Shown one piece after another: positions 25,929-34,942 of a stretch of DNA of 42,821 nucleotides. Each line of letters opens with the position of its first letter. Positions within the stretch are counted from its first letter, which is position 1. The notes below the pieces were generated by a model, which saw nothing but the letters and a program-made list of their open reading frames with translations, was not told the DNA's origin and searched no databases. The translations under genes and the position numbers were made by a program. The stretch spans positions 1 through 42,821 of the forward strand of contig WRPG01000047.1 in the NCBI GenBank assembly GCA_009773355.1, in the 5' to 3' direction. The stretch comes from Limisphaerales bacterium (GTDB lineage Bacteria; Verrucomicrobiota; Verrucomicrobiia; Limisphaerales; SXTU01).

Positions 25929-26525
25929 CCGACGCCGGCCCTGATGCGCAGGACACGGAGGACATGGTGCGGCTGGCCGCCGGGCATGACGCGGCCTTGA
26001 ACGAGCTGATGGAGCGGCATGGCGAGAAACTCTTTCACTACCTGATCCGCTGCCTGCAAGACGAGGAGGAGGAGGCTGACCTGGCACAGGAGACCTTCGT
26101 GCGGGTTTATCAGCATCGGGCGAAGTTCGACTCCGGGCAGAAGTTTTCCACCTGGCTCTACACCATCGCGAGCAACCTGGTGCGGGACCGCCATCGCTGG
26201 CGGGCGCGGCATCCGCAGGTCTCGCTGAACGCCGAGCATGAAGAAACGGGGACCGAACTCGGCGCGCGGCTGGCGCATCCCGGGGCGTCTCCGCGCGAAT
26301 CACTGGAGACAACGGAACGGGTGGCCAGCCATCCAGCATGCCGTGACGGCGCTGCCGGAGGAGCTCCGTGTCCCGCTGCTGCTCGCCGAATACGAGGACA
26401 AGCCACAGGCCGAGATCGCCCAGATTTTGCGCTGCTCGGTCAAGGCGGTCGAAACCCGCATCTACCGGGCGCGGAAGCAACTGCGGACGGCTTTGGGCTG
26501 CCTGTTTGGGCCGGGCGGGTCGTGA
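25925..26525 (+). pseudogene. CnrH-like ECF sigma factor, frameshifted as sequenced
   Basis: The first about 134 codons give sigma region 2 (ALNELMERHGEKLFHYLIRC, DLAQETFVRVYQHRAKF, FSTWLYTIASNLVRDRHRW). At 26321-26330 the sequence gtggccagcc breaks the frame. Removing one base (for example a26327) gives V-A-A-I-Q-H-A-V-T-A-L-P-E-E-L-R and leads into region 4 (PLLLAEYEDKPQAEIAQILRC, VKAVETRIYRARKQLRTAL) ending at 26525. As sequenced the product would lose region 4 and end in a foreign tail at 26617. The intact protein would be about 199 residues. Together with the two preceding genes it forms a Y-X-H-like module upstream of the RND genes. Confidence 0.75.
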
Positions 26526-26684
26526 CTGCGTTCGCTTCTGTCCGGAAGCGAGCCGTCCCTGACTTTCTGGAAGGGGGTTTGAGTGGCCTCCAAATGTTGT
26601 CACTCTCCATGCAATAAATGGTGTTCCTTCCGCAACCCTCGGGAAGTAGGCCGGCGGGCTTGCGTGCATTAGGAAGGGAGACAG

Positions 26685-28073
26685 ATGAGTCCGTCGCTTC
26701 ATGATTCTCGATGGTCGCCGGGGGCCGCCGCAGGGGTCGTGGTTTTGTTGCTGGCCGGATGCGCGGGGGTGCCAACGCCGCCGGAGCGGGTGGCGCGCGG
26801 ACAACTCGAGAGCGTGACCGCTTCCTATCGGCCGGGTGACGCCCGCCCGCCGCTGCCCGCATTGAGCGCCGAGTCGCCCCTGAACGATTTCCTGGCGCAC
26901 GCGATGTTGACCCAGCCGCAGGTCGAGGCGGCTTACTACGACTGGGCGGCCTCGGTGCGACGCATCACCACCGCGCGCTCGCTGCCGGACCCGCGCCTTA
27001 CTTTCTCGGCGGACATCCAGGACGTGGTGATGGGCCTGGTGCCCGGCGTGATGGCGGAGTTTCCCGGCCCCGGCAAGCTGCGCGCCGCCGCGAACGTCGC
27101 CGCCGCCGAGAGCGACGTGAAGTATTTCGCCTTCGAGGCCGCCGTGCTGCGGACGGCCTTCAACCTCAAGAAGCCCTACTACCAGCTTCACTTCCTCGAC
27201 GCCAAGATCGCGGTGAACCAGGAGATGCTGCGGCTGCTGGCGGACCTGGAAAAACTCTCCCGCGCGCGCAACGAGGTCGGCGCGGTCACGCTGCAGGACG
27301 CGTTGCGGGCACAGATCGAGCAGGAGCGGCTCGCCAATGAAATCGCCAACCTGCAGGACTCGCGCAATCCGCTGCTGGCGCAGTTCAAGGCCGCGCTGGG
27401 CCTGAGCGCGGAGGCCGCCGCGCCACCCGTGCCCGCCAAACTGGAGACCACGCCGCTCGATTTGACCGCCGACCGCCTGCTCACCGGCGCGCTCGCGCGC
27501 AACCCGCGCCTCAAGGCGATGGAGGCCGAGGTGCGCCGCGCCGACGCCTCCATCCGGCTGGCCTACAAGGCGCGCGTGCCGGACTTCTCCCTCGGCCTGG
27601 AGGCGGACGTGAAGCCCAACCCTGTGATCTTCACTCCGCAGGTGGGCATGACGCTGCCGGTGTGGCGCGACAAGATTGCGGCGCAGATTGCCGCCGCACA
27701 GGCGGAGAAGCAGGCCGCCGCCGCGCGGTTCAGCGCCGAGCAAATCATGCTGGCGGTCGAGTTCGCGGAGAAGTCCTTCATGTTCCGCGAGGCCACGCGG
27801 AACCTGGAGCTGCTCAACGACCGCCTGCTGCCCAAGGCGCGACAGTCACTCGAAGTTGCCCGCTCCGGCTACGCGTCCGGCAAGACGGACTTCATCAACC
27901 TCATTGACGCGCAGCGCACGCTGCTCGACTTCCGGCTCACCGAGGTCGAGGCGCGCATCCAGCGCGAGCTGGCGCTGGCAGAACTCTCACTCGTCATTCT
28001 CGGAACCCCGCCGGTCGGCGCGCCGATCCTGCCGGCGCGCTCGCCCGCAGCCAAACCCGGAGGCACGCCATGA
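26685..28073 (+). CDS. Outer-membrane efflux factor, TolC/CusC-like lipoprotein
   Basis: 462 residues. A lipobox (LLLAGCAG, Cys about 26) marks an outer-membrane lipoprotein. The rest is the TolC/OEP repeat pattern: two alpha-helical halves with 'ARNEVGAVTLQDALRAQIEQERLANEIANLQDSRN' and 'VARSGYASGKTDFINLIDAQRTLLDFRLTEVEARIQRELALAELSL'. It forms the exit duct of a tripartite heavy-metal pump with the following two genes. A strong ribosome-binding site (ggaagggag, 26672-26680) lies five bases before the ATG. The stop overlaps the adaptor start by four bases (ATGA). In Cupriavidus, the order Y-X-H-C-B-A is the same. Confidence 0.9.
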   Translation: MSPSLHDSRWSPGAAAGVVVLLLAGCAGVPTPPERVARGQLESVTASYRPGDARPPLPALSAESPLNDFLAHAMLTQPQVEAAYYDWAASVRRITTARSLPDPRLTFSADIQDVVMGLVPGVMAEFPGPGKLRAAANVAAAESDVKYFAFEAAVLRTAFNLKKPYYQLHFLDAKIAVNQEMLRLLADLEKLSRARNEVGAVTLQDALRAQIEQERLANEIANLQDSRNPLLAQFKAALGLSAEAAAPPVPAKLETTPLDLTADRLLTGALARNPRLKAMEAEVRRADASIRLAYKARVPDFSLGLEADVKPNPVIFTPQVGMTLPVWRDKIAAQIAAAQAEKQAAAARFSAEQIMLAVEFAEKSFMFREATRNLELLNDRLLPKARQSLEVARSGYASGKTDFINLIDAQRTLLDFRLTEVEARIQRELALAELSLVILGTPPVGAPILPARSPAAKPGGTP

Positions 28074-29587
28074 ACATCCGCACCCTCCGCACCTCTGCCT
28101 TGGTTTCCGCCGCGCTGATTGTTGGCCTGGTCGTTGGCGGACTTTCGGTGAGCTTCTTTCGCGGCGGCGATGACGCCCCGGTCGTGGCCAACGGCGCGCA
28201 GGTCTGGACTTGTTCCATGCACCCGCAGGTGCGGTTGCCCAAGGCCGGCAAGTGCCCCATCTGCTCGATGCCCCTCATCCCCGCGAAAGCCGCTGGCAAG
28301 TCCACCTCCACCAACGCCACGGCGGCGGCTACAGAGCCGATGCTGGAGCTCTCCGACCACGCCCGCGCGATGGCCAGCGTCGCGACCGCCGTCGTCGAGC
28401 GCCGTCCGCTCACGCACGAGATTCGCGCCGTCGGCAAGGTGCAATACAACGAGACCACGCTCGCGGTCATCAACAGCCGCGTGGACGGCTACATCGAGCG
28501 GCTCTACGTGGACTTCACCGGCGTGGACGTGCAGCCCGGCGACCATCTGGTGGACCTCTACAGCCCGGACCTGCTCGTCGCGCAGCAGGAGCTGCTCATC
28601 GCGCTGGAGAACCGCGCCAGCACAAACCTCATCGAGTCTGCCCGCCTCAAGCTGCTCCGCTGGGGCCTCACGCCCGCGCAGGTGGACGACCTGACGCGGC
28701 ACCGCAAAATCAGCGAGCGCGTCACGCTCTATTCGCCCAGCCGCGGCACCGTCACCGAGCGGATGGCGGTGCAGAAGGGCATGGTGAAGGCCGGCGAAAT
28801 GCTCTTCCGCCTCGCGAACCTCGACTCGGTCTGGCTCTACCTCGACCTCTATGAAAGCGAGTTGGGCCGCGTGCAATACGGCCAGCTCGTGGACCTCACC
28901 ACCGAGGCGCATCCGGGCCGCATGTTCTCGGGCCGCATCTGGTTCATTAACCCCGTGCTCACCGAGGAGAGCCGCACGGTGAAGGTGCTCGTGAACATCG
29001 CCAACACAGACCACGCGCTGAAGCCCGGCATGTTTGCCAGCGCCGTCATCCGCATTCCGCTGCTGTCTGACGGGCGCGCGGCTCCGACCGGCATCGCGGG
29101 ACAATTCACCTGCCCGATGCACCCACTCGTGCTCCAGCCACCACCGGGCAAGTGCAAACTGTGCGGCATGGCGCTGACGCAAATCCCCGGCCCGACCGCG
29201 CAGCCCAAGCCCGATGAACTCAAAGTCCTCTCCGTGCCGGTCGCAGCGGTGCTCGACAGCGGTGTGCGGACGCTCGTGTATGTCGAGCGGGCGAAGGGAC
29301 AGTTCGCGCCCGTCGAGGTGAAGCTCGGTGCGCGCGCGGGGGATTTCTATCCCGTCATGAGCGGCTTGAACGGCGGCGAGCGCGTCGCGGTGCGCGGGGG
29401 CTTCCTGCTCGACAGCCAGTTTCAGGTTCAAGGATTGGCGAGCCTGTTCTATCCGCAGGGACAGACTGCGGTCTCCGGTCACCAACACGGCGCGCCCCCT
29501 CCCGTGCCGGTCGCGAAGCCAACGGGCCACGAAGGACACGCCATGCCGAAGGCCGCCGCCCCGAAGCCGCCCGAGCACAAGCACTGA
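28070..29587 (+). CDS. RND efflux adaptor, CusB-like, with two metal-binding modules
   Basis: 505 residues. A membrane-anchor helix (about 8-28) is followed by a heavy-metal-binding module, WTCSMHPQV...GKCPICSMPL (about 46-71; ligands C48, M50, H51, C62, C65, M67). The adaptor body has 'VDGYIERLYVDFTGVDVQPGD', 'LYSPDLLVAQQELL' and 'SPSRGTVTERMAVQKGMVKAGEMLFRLANLDSVWLYLDLYESELG'. A second module, FTCPMHPLV...GKCKLCGMAL (about 345-372), is inserted late in the protein before the C-terminal beta domain. Such CxMHP...CxxCxM modules deliver Cu(I) or Ag(I). Two in one adaptor is unusual. It bridges the pump and outer-membrane duct in the periplasm. The tail is rich in His and Pro. It overlaps the upstream gene by four bases and is three bases from the pump gene. 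Confidence 0.9.
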   Translation: MNIRTLRTSALVSAALIVGLVVGGLSVSFFRGGDDAPVVANGAQVWTCSMHPQVRLPKAGKCPICSMPLIPAKAAGKSTSTNATAAATEPMLELSDHARAMASVATAVVERRPLTHEIRAVGKVQYNETTLAVINSRVDGYIERLYVDFTGVDVQPGDHLVDLYSPDLLVAQQELLIALENRASTNLIESARLKLLRWGLTPAQVDDLTRHRKISERVTLYSPSRGTVTERMAVQKGMVKAGEMLFRLANLDSVWLYLDLYESELGRVQYGQLVDLTTEAHPGRMFSGRIWFINPVLTEESRTVKVLVNIANTDHALKPGMFASAVIRIPLLSDGRAAPTGIAGQFTCPMHPLVLQPPPGKCKLCGMALTQIPGPTAQPKPDELKVLSVPVAAVLDSGVRTLVYVERAKGQFAPVEVKLGARAGDFYPVMSGLNGGERVAVRGGFLLDSQFQVQGLASLFYPQGQTAVSGHQHGAPPPVPVAKPTGHEGHAMPKAAAPKPPEHKH

Positions 29588-29590
29588 CCT

Positions 29591-32500
29591 ATGGTGGCCG
29601 CCCTCATCCGCTGGTGCCTGCGCAACGCCTTCCTCGTCCTCCTCGCGGTGGCAGCGGTGCTAAGCGGCGGTTACTACGCGCTGCGGCACACGCCGGTGGA
29701 TGCCATTCCCGACATCGGCGAGAAGCAGGTCATCGTCTTCGCCGACTGGCCGGGGCGCTCGCCGCAGGACGTGGACAATCAGGTCACGTATCCGCTCACC
29801 ACGAGCCTTACCGGCACGCCGGGCGTGAAGACCATCCGCAGCATGTCCGGTTTCGGCTTCGCGATGGTCTTCGTCATCTTCAAGGACGAGGTGGATTACT
29901 ACTGGGCGCGCTCGCGCGTCATCGAGCGCATGAACGTCGCGCAGCAACGCCTGCCCACGGGCGTCGTGCCCGTCATCGGCCCGGACGCGACGGCGCTGGG
30001 CCAAGTCTATTGGTATACCGTCGAGGGCGAGGGCTTCGACCTCGCGGAGCTGCGCTCCATCCAGGACTGGTTCATCCGCTACCAGCTCAACTCCACCGAG
30101 GGCGTCAGCGAGGTCGCCAGCATCGGCGGCTTCGTGAAGCAGTATCAGATAGACGTTCACCCCGACAAACTCCGCGCCCACCGCGTCTCGCTCATGGACG
30201 TGACGACGGCCGTGCAGAAGGCGAACATTGATGTCGGCGCAAAGGTGATTGAGAAGAACGGCCTCGAGTTTTTCATTCGCGGCGTGGGCTTCATCAAGTC
30301 GGTCGAGGACTTGGAGAAGGTCGTCATCCGGCAGGAGAAGGGCACGCCCATCCAGGTCAAGCACGTCGCCACCGTCACGCTCGGCCCGGACTTCCGGCGC
30401 GGCGCGCTGGACAAGGCGGGCGTGGAGGCCGTCGGTGGCGTGGTGCTGATGCGCTACGGCGAGAACCCGCTGGATGTCGTCGAGCGCGTGAAGGCCAAAA
30501 TCAAGCAGCTCGAACCCGGCCTGCCGCAGAAGACGCTCGCCGATGGCCGCATGTCGAAGGTTCGTATCGTCCCCTTCTACGACCGCACCGACATCGTGAA
30601 GGAGACGATCGCCACGCTAAAGGAGGCGCTCACCGAGGAGGCGCTCATGGCCAGCGCGGTCATCCTGATTTTCCTGCTGCACCTGCGCAGCACGGTCTCG
30701 GTGCTCGTCACGCTGCCGCTGTCGGTCTGCCTGTGCTTCGTGCTCATGTATGCGTTCGGCGTGGACTCGAACATCATGTCGCTCGCGGGACTGGCCATCG
30801 CCATCGGCGACGTGGCCGACATGGGCATCATCATGACGGAAAACATCTACCGTCACATCGCCAGCGGCGACCCGAAGAAGTCGCACTTTGAACGCGTGTT
30901 CGATGGTGCTCGCGAAGTGGGCGGAGCGATTGTCACGGCGGTGTCGAACACGCTCGTGTCGTTCATTCCGGTGTTCTTCCTCACCGACCAGGAGGGCAAG
31001 TTGTTCGCCCCGCTCGCGTTCACCAAGACCTTCGCCATCGGCTCCAGCGTCATCCTCGCGCTGACGGTCGTGCCGCTGATTTGTTACTTCCTCTTTCGGC
31101 CAGTGACTTGGTCAAAACGCACGGTCTGGGGGCTGGCTGGCGCGCTGGGCTTCGCGACCACCGTCGCCACGCACTTCATCTTCATGTGGGCGGGCGCGAC
31201 GGGCCATTACAGCGGCTGGCCGATGGCCATTGCGACGGGCGTCATCGTCGCGCTCGCGGTGGTGCGCATGACGCGCGAGCGCTTCCTGCCGCTGGAGGAG
31301 AACGCCGTCTCGCGCCGCGTGGCCAGCGTCTATGAGCCGGCGCTCCGGTGGATTCTCGGGCACAAGAAGACGTTCCTTGTTGCGCCGGTGGTGATTCTCT
31401 TCCTCGGCCTGACTATCTGGCTCGGCATCGGCACGACGCTGAAACCCGTCGAGTGGCTGGCGAATTGGTTTGGCCCGACTGTTCCTGCCGTGGCGAGCGG
31501 AGCCGCCGAGGCGGAGCGCGACCGGTCCCCGGTCGCAGCAGGTGCGGAGGCAAGGCAGTCGTCGGAAAAGCCCAGCGCTTCCGTGGGTGCGCAGCCGCTG
31601 CGGGCGGGGACCGCCCGCGCGCCGGGCGAAGGGAAACGCCCGCTGCTCGAACTCGACCAGCTTCATTGGCAGACCGTCCGCCGCGCCGACGGCTCCACGC
31701 ACCGCCGGATGCTCTGGCGCAAACAGTCGGAAGCCGAGCGTGCGACGGAACTCGCCGCCGGCCTGAGCGTCGTGCGCGAACGGCGCGTGCTGCCAGGCAT
31801 CGGCCGCGAGTTCATGCCGCCGCTGGATGAAGGCTCGTTCCTCTACATGCCGTCGCTGCTGCCGCAGGCCGGCCTCGGCCCCGCCCTCGAAGTGAACTCC
31901 AAGCAAGACCTTGCCATCGCCAGCGTGCCGGAGGTCGAAAGCGTTGTGGGCAAGATTGGCCGCGCCGAGTCCGCGCTCGACCCCGCGCCCATCGGCATGA
32001 TGGAGAGCATCGTCATCCTCAAGCCGGAGTCCGAGTGGCGGCACGTTCCGGTGAAACGCTGGTTCGCCGGCTGGCCCGGCTGGCTGAAGACGCCGCTGGC
32101 CTTCTTCGCGCCCGAGCATCGCCGCATCACGAAGGGCGAAATCCTCGCCGAGCTTCAGGAGAAGACCGCCATCCCCGGCGTGCTGCCCACGTGGCTCCAG
32201 CCGATTCAGACGCGTCTGGTCATGCTCCAGACTGGCTTCCGCGCGATGATGGGCGTGAAGATTTACGGCAGCGACTTGCGGGAGCTGGAGCGCATCGGCC
32301 TCGAAATCGAGCAGCTCCTCAAGCACGTCCCCGGCGCGACGGACATCGTGGCCGACCGCATCGTGGGCAAGCCGTATCTGGAGTTTGAGATAGACCGCGA
32401 CCGCATCGCGCGCTACGGCGTCAACATCCGCGACGTGCAGGATGTCATCGAGGTCGCCATCGGCGGCATGAACCTCATGGAGTCCGTCGAGGTCCGCGAG

Positions 32501-33406
32501 CGCTACCCGATTCGCGTCCGTTACCTGCGCGAGTTCCGCGAGGACGTGCCCGAGCTGGAGAAGATTCTCCTGCCCACCAGCACCGGCGCGCAGGTGCCGC
32601 TCGCGCAGGTCGTCACCATCAAGAGCGTCCTTGGTCCGCAGGAAATCAAAGGCGAGCGCGGCCTGCTCGTCGGCTACGTGACCATGAACACCCGCGACCG
32701 CGACGAGGTGAGCGTGGTCGAGGACGCTGAGCGTGCGCTGCAAACCGCGCTCAAGGACGGCAGCCTGAAACTGCCCGCCGGCTACTACTGGGAATGGAGC
32801 GGCCAGTTCGAGAACCAGGTGCGCGCCACCGCCCGGATGCAGATCCTCGTGCCCGTCTGCCTGCTCATCATGTTCGTGATGCTCTACCTCGGCTTCCAGC
32901 GCTGGTGGATCGCGCCGATCATTTACTTCGGCGTGCTCGTCTCGGCGGCGGGCGGGTTCATCATGCTCGCGCTGTGGGGTGCAAATTTGTCGGTGGCCGT
33001 TTGGGTCGGATTTCTCGTCCTCTTCGGCGTGGTGGACGACGATGGCGTCGTCATCGCCACCTACCTCGAAGGCGTCTTCAAGGACCGCGAGTTCAAGTCC
33101 GTCACGGAGATTCGCGACGCGACCATCGAGGCGGGCTTGCGGCGCATCCGCCCTTGTTTGATGACCATTGCCACCACGGTCTTCGGCCTCCTGCCCATCT
33201 TCTGGGCCACCGGCCGCGGCGCGGACGTGATGAAACCGATGGCGATCCCGTCCGTCGGTGGCATGGCCGTCAGCCTCATCACCCTGTTCATCGTGCCGTG
33301 CTTGTTCTGCGCGGTGGAGGAGTGGAAGTGGCGGCGCGCGCAACGGTTGCTGGCGTCCGTTCCGAACCTTTCAGCCTCCGCCCCGGATGCCGGCGCGGCT
33401 CGGTGA
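29591..33406 (+). CDS. Heavy-metal RND pump, CusA/CzcA-like (HME family)
   Basis: 1271 residues; CusA is normally about 1040. Matches include 'VDAIPDIGEKQVIVFADWPGRSPQDVDNQVTYPL' after TM1, 'LAIAIGDVADMGIIMTENIY' in TM4 (proton relay acids) and 'GRGADVMKPMAIPSVGG' near the end. The extra length lies after TM6. Two added hydrophobic segments (VWGLAGALGFATTVATHF and WPMAIATGVIVALAVV) appear. After TM7 there is a long Ala/Glu/Arg/Pro-rich insert at about residues 634-683 from GC-rich palindromic DNA, and then a charged loop. It exports metal ions from periplasm or cytoplasm using protons. Adaptor modules suggest copper or silver. It is the last gene of the cluster, then convergent with the TlpA-like gene 82 bases on. 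Confidence 0.9.
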   Translation: MVAALIRWCLRNAFLVLLAVAAVLSGGYYALRHTPVDAIPDIGEKQVIVFADWPGRSPQDVDNQVTYPLTTSLTGTPGVKTIRSMSGFGFAMVFVIFKDEVDYYWARSRVIERMNVAQQRLPTGVVPVIGPDATALGQVYWYTVEGEGFDLAELRSIQDWFIRYQLNSTEGVSEVASIGGFVKQYQIDVHPDKLRAHRVSLMDVTTAVQKANIDVGAKVIEKNGLEFFIRGVGFIKSVEDLEKVVIRQEKGTPIQVKHVATVTLGPDFRRGALDKAGVEAVGGVVLMRYGENPLDVVERVKAKIKQLEPGLPQKTLADGRMSKVRIVPFYDRTDIVKETIATLKEALTEEALMASAVILIFLLHLRSTVSVLVTLPLSVCLCFVLMYAFGVDSNIMSLAGLAIAIGDVADMGIIMTENIYRHIASGDPKKSHFERVFDGAREVGGAIVTAVSNTLVSFIPVFFLTDQEGKLFAPLAFTKTFAIGSSVILALTVVPLICYFLFRPVTWSKRTVWGLAGALGFATTVATHFIFMWAGATGHYSGWPMAIATGVIVALAVVRMTRERFLPLEENAVSRRVASVYEPALRWILGHKKTFLVAPVVILFLGLTIWLGIGTTLKPVEWLANWFGPTVPAVASGAAEAERDRSPVAAGAEARQSSEKPSASVGAQPLRAGTARAPGEGKRPLLELDQLHWQTVRRADGSTHRRMLWRKQSEAERATELAAGLSVVRERRVLPGIGREFMPPLDEGSFLYMPSLLPQAGLGPALEVNSKQDLAIASVPEVESVVGKIGRAESALDPAPIGMMESIVILKPESEWRHVPVKRWFAGWPGWLKTPLAFFAPEHRRITKGEILAELQEKTAIPGVLPTWLQPIQTRLVMLQTGFRAMMGVKIYGSDLRELERIGLEIEQLLKHVPGATDIVADRIVGKPYLEFEIDRDRIARYGVNIRDVQDVIEVAIGGMNLMESVEVRERYPIRVRYLREFREDVPELEKILLPTSTGAQVPLAQVVTIKSVLGPQEIKGERGLLVGYVTMNTRDRDEVSVVEDAERALQTALKDGSLKLPAGYYWEWSGQFENQVRATARMQILVPVCLLIMFVMLYLGFQRWWIAPIIYFGVLVSAAGGFIMLALWGANLSVAVWVGFLVLFGVVDDDGVVIATYLEGVFKDREFKSVTEIRDATIEAGLRRIRPCLMTIATTVFGLLPIFWATGRGADVMKPMAIPSVGGMAVSLITLFIVPCLFCAVEEWKWRRAQRLLASVPNLSASAPDAGAAR
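31510..31630. repeat. GC-rich palindromic stretch in-frame inside the RND pump gene
   Basis: Contains gcgaccggtccccggtcgc and gcgggcggggaccgcccgcg, both compact palindromes. The stretch encodes the disordered Ala/Arg/Ser/Pro linker between TM7 and the following periplasmic domain. It looks like a foreign low-complexity insertion, though simple expansion is possible. Confidence 0.5.
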
Positions 33407-33488
33407 CCTTTGCTGGCGCGACATCCAACGGTGTCCAGGGGGCAGGCGGTCATCCCACCGGGCGCGGATGCCGGGGAAACTCCTTCTC

Positions 33489-34802
33489 CTATTTCCCGCT
33501 CTTCTTCGCCAGCGCGGCTTCGATGGTCTTCTCCAGTTCCGCGCCGCGCAGGCCGCTGTTGGCGACGACCAGGCCGGTGTCGCCATCCACGAGGTAGGTT
33601 GTCGGGATGAAACGCACTTCGTATTGCTTGGCGATTTCGCGGGCGGGCGTGCCAGCCTCGAACACCTGCGGCCACGGCATGTTCTTCTCCTTCGTGAAGC
33701 TGGCGAGCTTCTTCTCGTCGCCGGGCCGGTCGAGGCTGAGGCCGAGCACCTCGAAGCCCTGGCCGTGGAATTTCTCGTGGGCCGCTTTGAGGTGTGGCAA
33801 CTCGGCAACACATGGGCCGCACCACGTCGCCCAGAAGTCCAGCAGCACCAGCTTGCCCTTGTAGCTGGCCGGGAAATCCAACTGCTTGCCCGCCGTGGTC
33901 TGCGTTTTGAAGGCGTGCGCCGGCTTGCCGACCGCGAGCAGTTCGGGCGCGGGCCGGGCGGGCGGAGCCTTCATTTCGGCGACCGCTTTGACCGACTTCT
34001 GGATGCGGAATGACTCGCCGCCCGCCGTCAGCCCGGCAATCTCGTAGGTCTGGCCACCGATGTTGAACGGCTGCCGCACATCGAACGCCTCGCTGCGAAA
34101 GTCGAACTTGCCGTCCTCGTTCGCATCAATGAACAACTGCACGCCGGAGTTGGTTGTGGAATTCTTGCCACGAAAATCGCCCGTCGCCAGACGGTCCGAG
34201 AGTAGCGCCTTGTAGGTTTTGCCGCCGAGTTCCATCTCACCCTCGCGCGCCCAGTCAGAATAATAGAAGAGAAAGCCCTTTAGCGGCGCGCGCACTGGAT
34301 CGCGCTTGTCGAAGCGATACACCCTGAGGGTCAGCGTTGCCGGCTCCTTGCCGAGCGGGACGGTCACCTTCGTGCTGCCGGAAAACTGTTGGTAATCCTT
34401 GCCGTCGCTGCCCTTGAAGTTGCGAGAGTTCCAGACCGGCACGGGGTCGTCGGTCAGGTCACCGTTGGCGTTGGCATCCACGAACAGGCGCGAGGGCTTG
34501 CCCTCCGGTTCATCGAGCACGACTGCGAAGGCGGTGGGCGCGTCGCCCGGACCGAGCTTCAATGTCCCAAACAGCGGCGCAGCGAGGTCGGAAGGCAGTT
34601 TCTTGATACCTTCCGGATTTTCCGCAGAGATGGCGAGACGCTGCGGCAAGTAGGTGCCCACCTTCGCCGTGCCACCGGAGGAGAGCAGCTTGAACTGCAA
34701 GTCCGGCGCGGCGGCGGCAACGGCCAGCAGTGGCACGGCGGCCAGCAGGGCGAGCAAACGGGACATGGGCACGGCTGGGCGATGGTCGGGTTTGGGCTTC
34801 AT
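33489..34802 (-). CDS. Secreted TlpA-like thioredoxin with N-terminal beta region
   Basis: 437 residues from ATG 34802, or 425 from ATG 34766, which begins the signal peptide directly (MSRLLALLAAVPLLAVAA). The first 270 residues are beta-rich, with EF-hand-like 'DANANGDLTDDPVPV' and 'DANEDGKFDFRSEAFDV', which fit calcium-binding loops. The C-terminal domain is a TlpA/ResA-type thioredoxin with 'KLVLLDFWATWCGPCVAELPHL' (active-site CxxC near residue 330) and cis-Pro 'RFIPTTYLVDGD'. It probably reduces protein thiols in the periplasm or at the cell surface, such as apocytochrome c. It is convergent with the metal pump gene, and a repeat lies upstream. Confidence 0.85.
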   Translation of the reverse strand: MKPKPDHRPAVPMSRLLALLAAVPLLAVAAAAPDLQFKLLSSGGTAKVGTYLPQRLAISAENPEGIKKLPSDLAAPLFGTLKLGPGDAPTAFAVVLDEPEGKPSRLFVDANANGDLTDDPVPVWNSRNFKGSDGKDYQQFSGSTKVTVPLGKEPATLTLRVYRFDKRDPVRAPLKGFLFYYSDWAREGEMELGGKTYKALLSDRLATGDFRGKNSTTNSGVQLFIDANEDGKFDFRSEAFDVRQPFNIGGQTYEIAGLTAGGESFRIQKSVKAVAEMKAPPARPAPELLAVGKPAHAFKTQTTAGKQLDFPASYKGKLVLLDFWATWCGPCVAELPHLKAAHEKFHGQGFEVLGLSLDRPGDEKKLASFTKEKNMPWPQVFEAGTPAREIAKQYEVRFIPTTYLVDGDTGLVVANSGLRGAELEKTIEAALAKKSGK

Positions 34803-34855
34803 GGTCGCAGAGTAATTATCCCGTCCGGCCTGACAACAACTTCTTTGGCGTGGCC

Positions 34856-34926
34856 GTGGCTCGACATTCCAATGTCGAGTTGTGCGGTTGCCGGCCCAAG
34901 ACTCGACATTGGAAGTCGAGCTACGG
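34856..34926. repeat. Palindromic repeat, type E, upstream of the TlpA-like gene
   Basis: The left arm ctcgacattccaatgtcgag is itself a near-perfect palindrome and pairs with the right arm ctcgacattggaagtcgag (34901-34920) around a central ttgtgcggttgccggcccaa. It lies in the 140-bp gap between two minus-strand genes. Confidence 0.85.
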
Positions 34927-34942
34927 CATCGCCGTCCGGTGC

